A DNA stretch of 64,000 bases, from NCBI RefSeq assembly GCF_000770635.1, contig NZ_AVBF01000009.1, positions 22,058 through 86,057 on the forward strand. The letters are read 5' to 3'. Shown here piece by piece: positions 63,953 through 64,000 of the stretch (positions are counted from its first letter, which is position 1; each line of letters starts with the position of its first letter). Below the pieces are notes generated by a model. The model ran no database searches and was not told the DNA's origin. It saw only the letters and a list, made by a program, of their open reading frames with translations. Source of the DNA: Pontibacillus yanchengensis Y32 (GTDB lineage Bacteria; Bacillota; Bacilli; Bacillales; BH030062). A program made the translations under genes and the position numbers.

Positions 63953-64000
63953 AAAGAGGCTGGGACAAAACCCAGTAAATTAAACTAAAAGTGGCCCCCA
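63953..64000 (+). terminator. possible terminator cut by the window end
   Basis: GCTGGGACAAAACCCAG dyad begins here and runs to the edge, so the rest cannot be judged. Confidence 0.3.

Overview
The window looks like chromosome of a low-GC, spore-former-type Firmicute. The strong AGGAGG ribosome-binding sites, frequent TTG/GTG starts, YxlE/YxlF/YxlG-like, GbsR/GbsA-like and ArsR/ArsB/ArsC-like genes, and the betaine synthesis and uptake genes suggest a halotolerant or marine Bacillaceae (Halobacillus/Pontibacillus/Virgibacillus type). The genus is inference; no rRNA is present.

Layout. (1) 1-10098, host backbone: a 42-bp minisatellite, an SDR, an arsenic-resistance cluster (flavoprotein, two ArsR repressors, ArsB, ArsC) with three copies of a 16-bp operator, a 0.7-kb non-coding inverted-repeat element, a YnfA-like protein and a YxlE-F-G-like ABC operon. 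(2) 10099-45928, an AT-rich mobile island of about 35.8 kb inserted in the 3' half of a tRNA-Ala(GGC) gene. A 43-bp perfect direct repeat marks both ends (10129-10171 and 45886-45928). Int-arm-like TGTTCAC pairs lie at both ends, a Tn916/ICEBs1-type integrase sits next to the tRNA, and an excisionase-like gene lies mid-island. (3) 45929-64000, host backbone again: PadR/DUF4188, a soluble chemoreceptor, glycine-betaine binding protein, GbsR, GbsA and a GMC choline dehydrogenase, then peptidase, AraC/GyrI, PadR/HAAS membrane protein, L,D-transpeptidase, PLD-like protein and a dicarboxylate symporter.

The island is mainly a defence cargo. It carries a trio of overlapping tyrosine recombinases, a solitary OLD-family ATPase-TOPRIM nuclease, two secreted nucleases, a ruined AbiV-like gene, and a four-gene prokaryotic MORC - Z1 helicase - PD-(D/E)XK (DUF4420) - AIPR system. 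A decayed 5-methylcytosine methyltransferase lies divergently beside that system. Further right are an AlwI-like restriction enzyme with a C5 methyltransferase, an AspBHI/Mrr-like (modification-dependent type) nuclease with a small membrane protein, and an unrecognised 498-aa gene next to attR. No conjugation genes are visible, so it is better called an integrative genomic island than an ICE.

The most unusual signal is at 17671-17974. A consensus promoter is followed by the 3' half of a tRNA (T arm, acceptor strand, encoded GCCA), then 171 nt, then the 5' half of a tRNA whose acceptor strand pairs perfectly (7/7) with the upstream half. This is the topology of a circularly permuted tRNA gene. 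Other second-look items are a hairpin that hides the excisionase ribosome-binding site, a promoter-plus-terminator small RNA at 36.5 kb, and several gene ruins that record turnover of defence genes.
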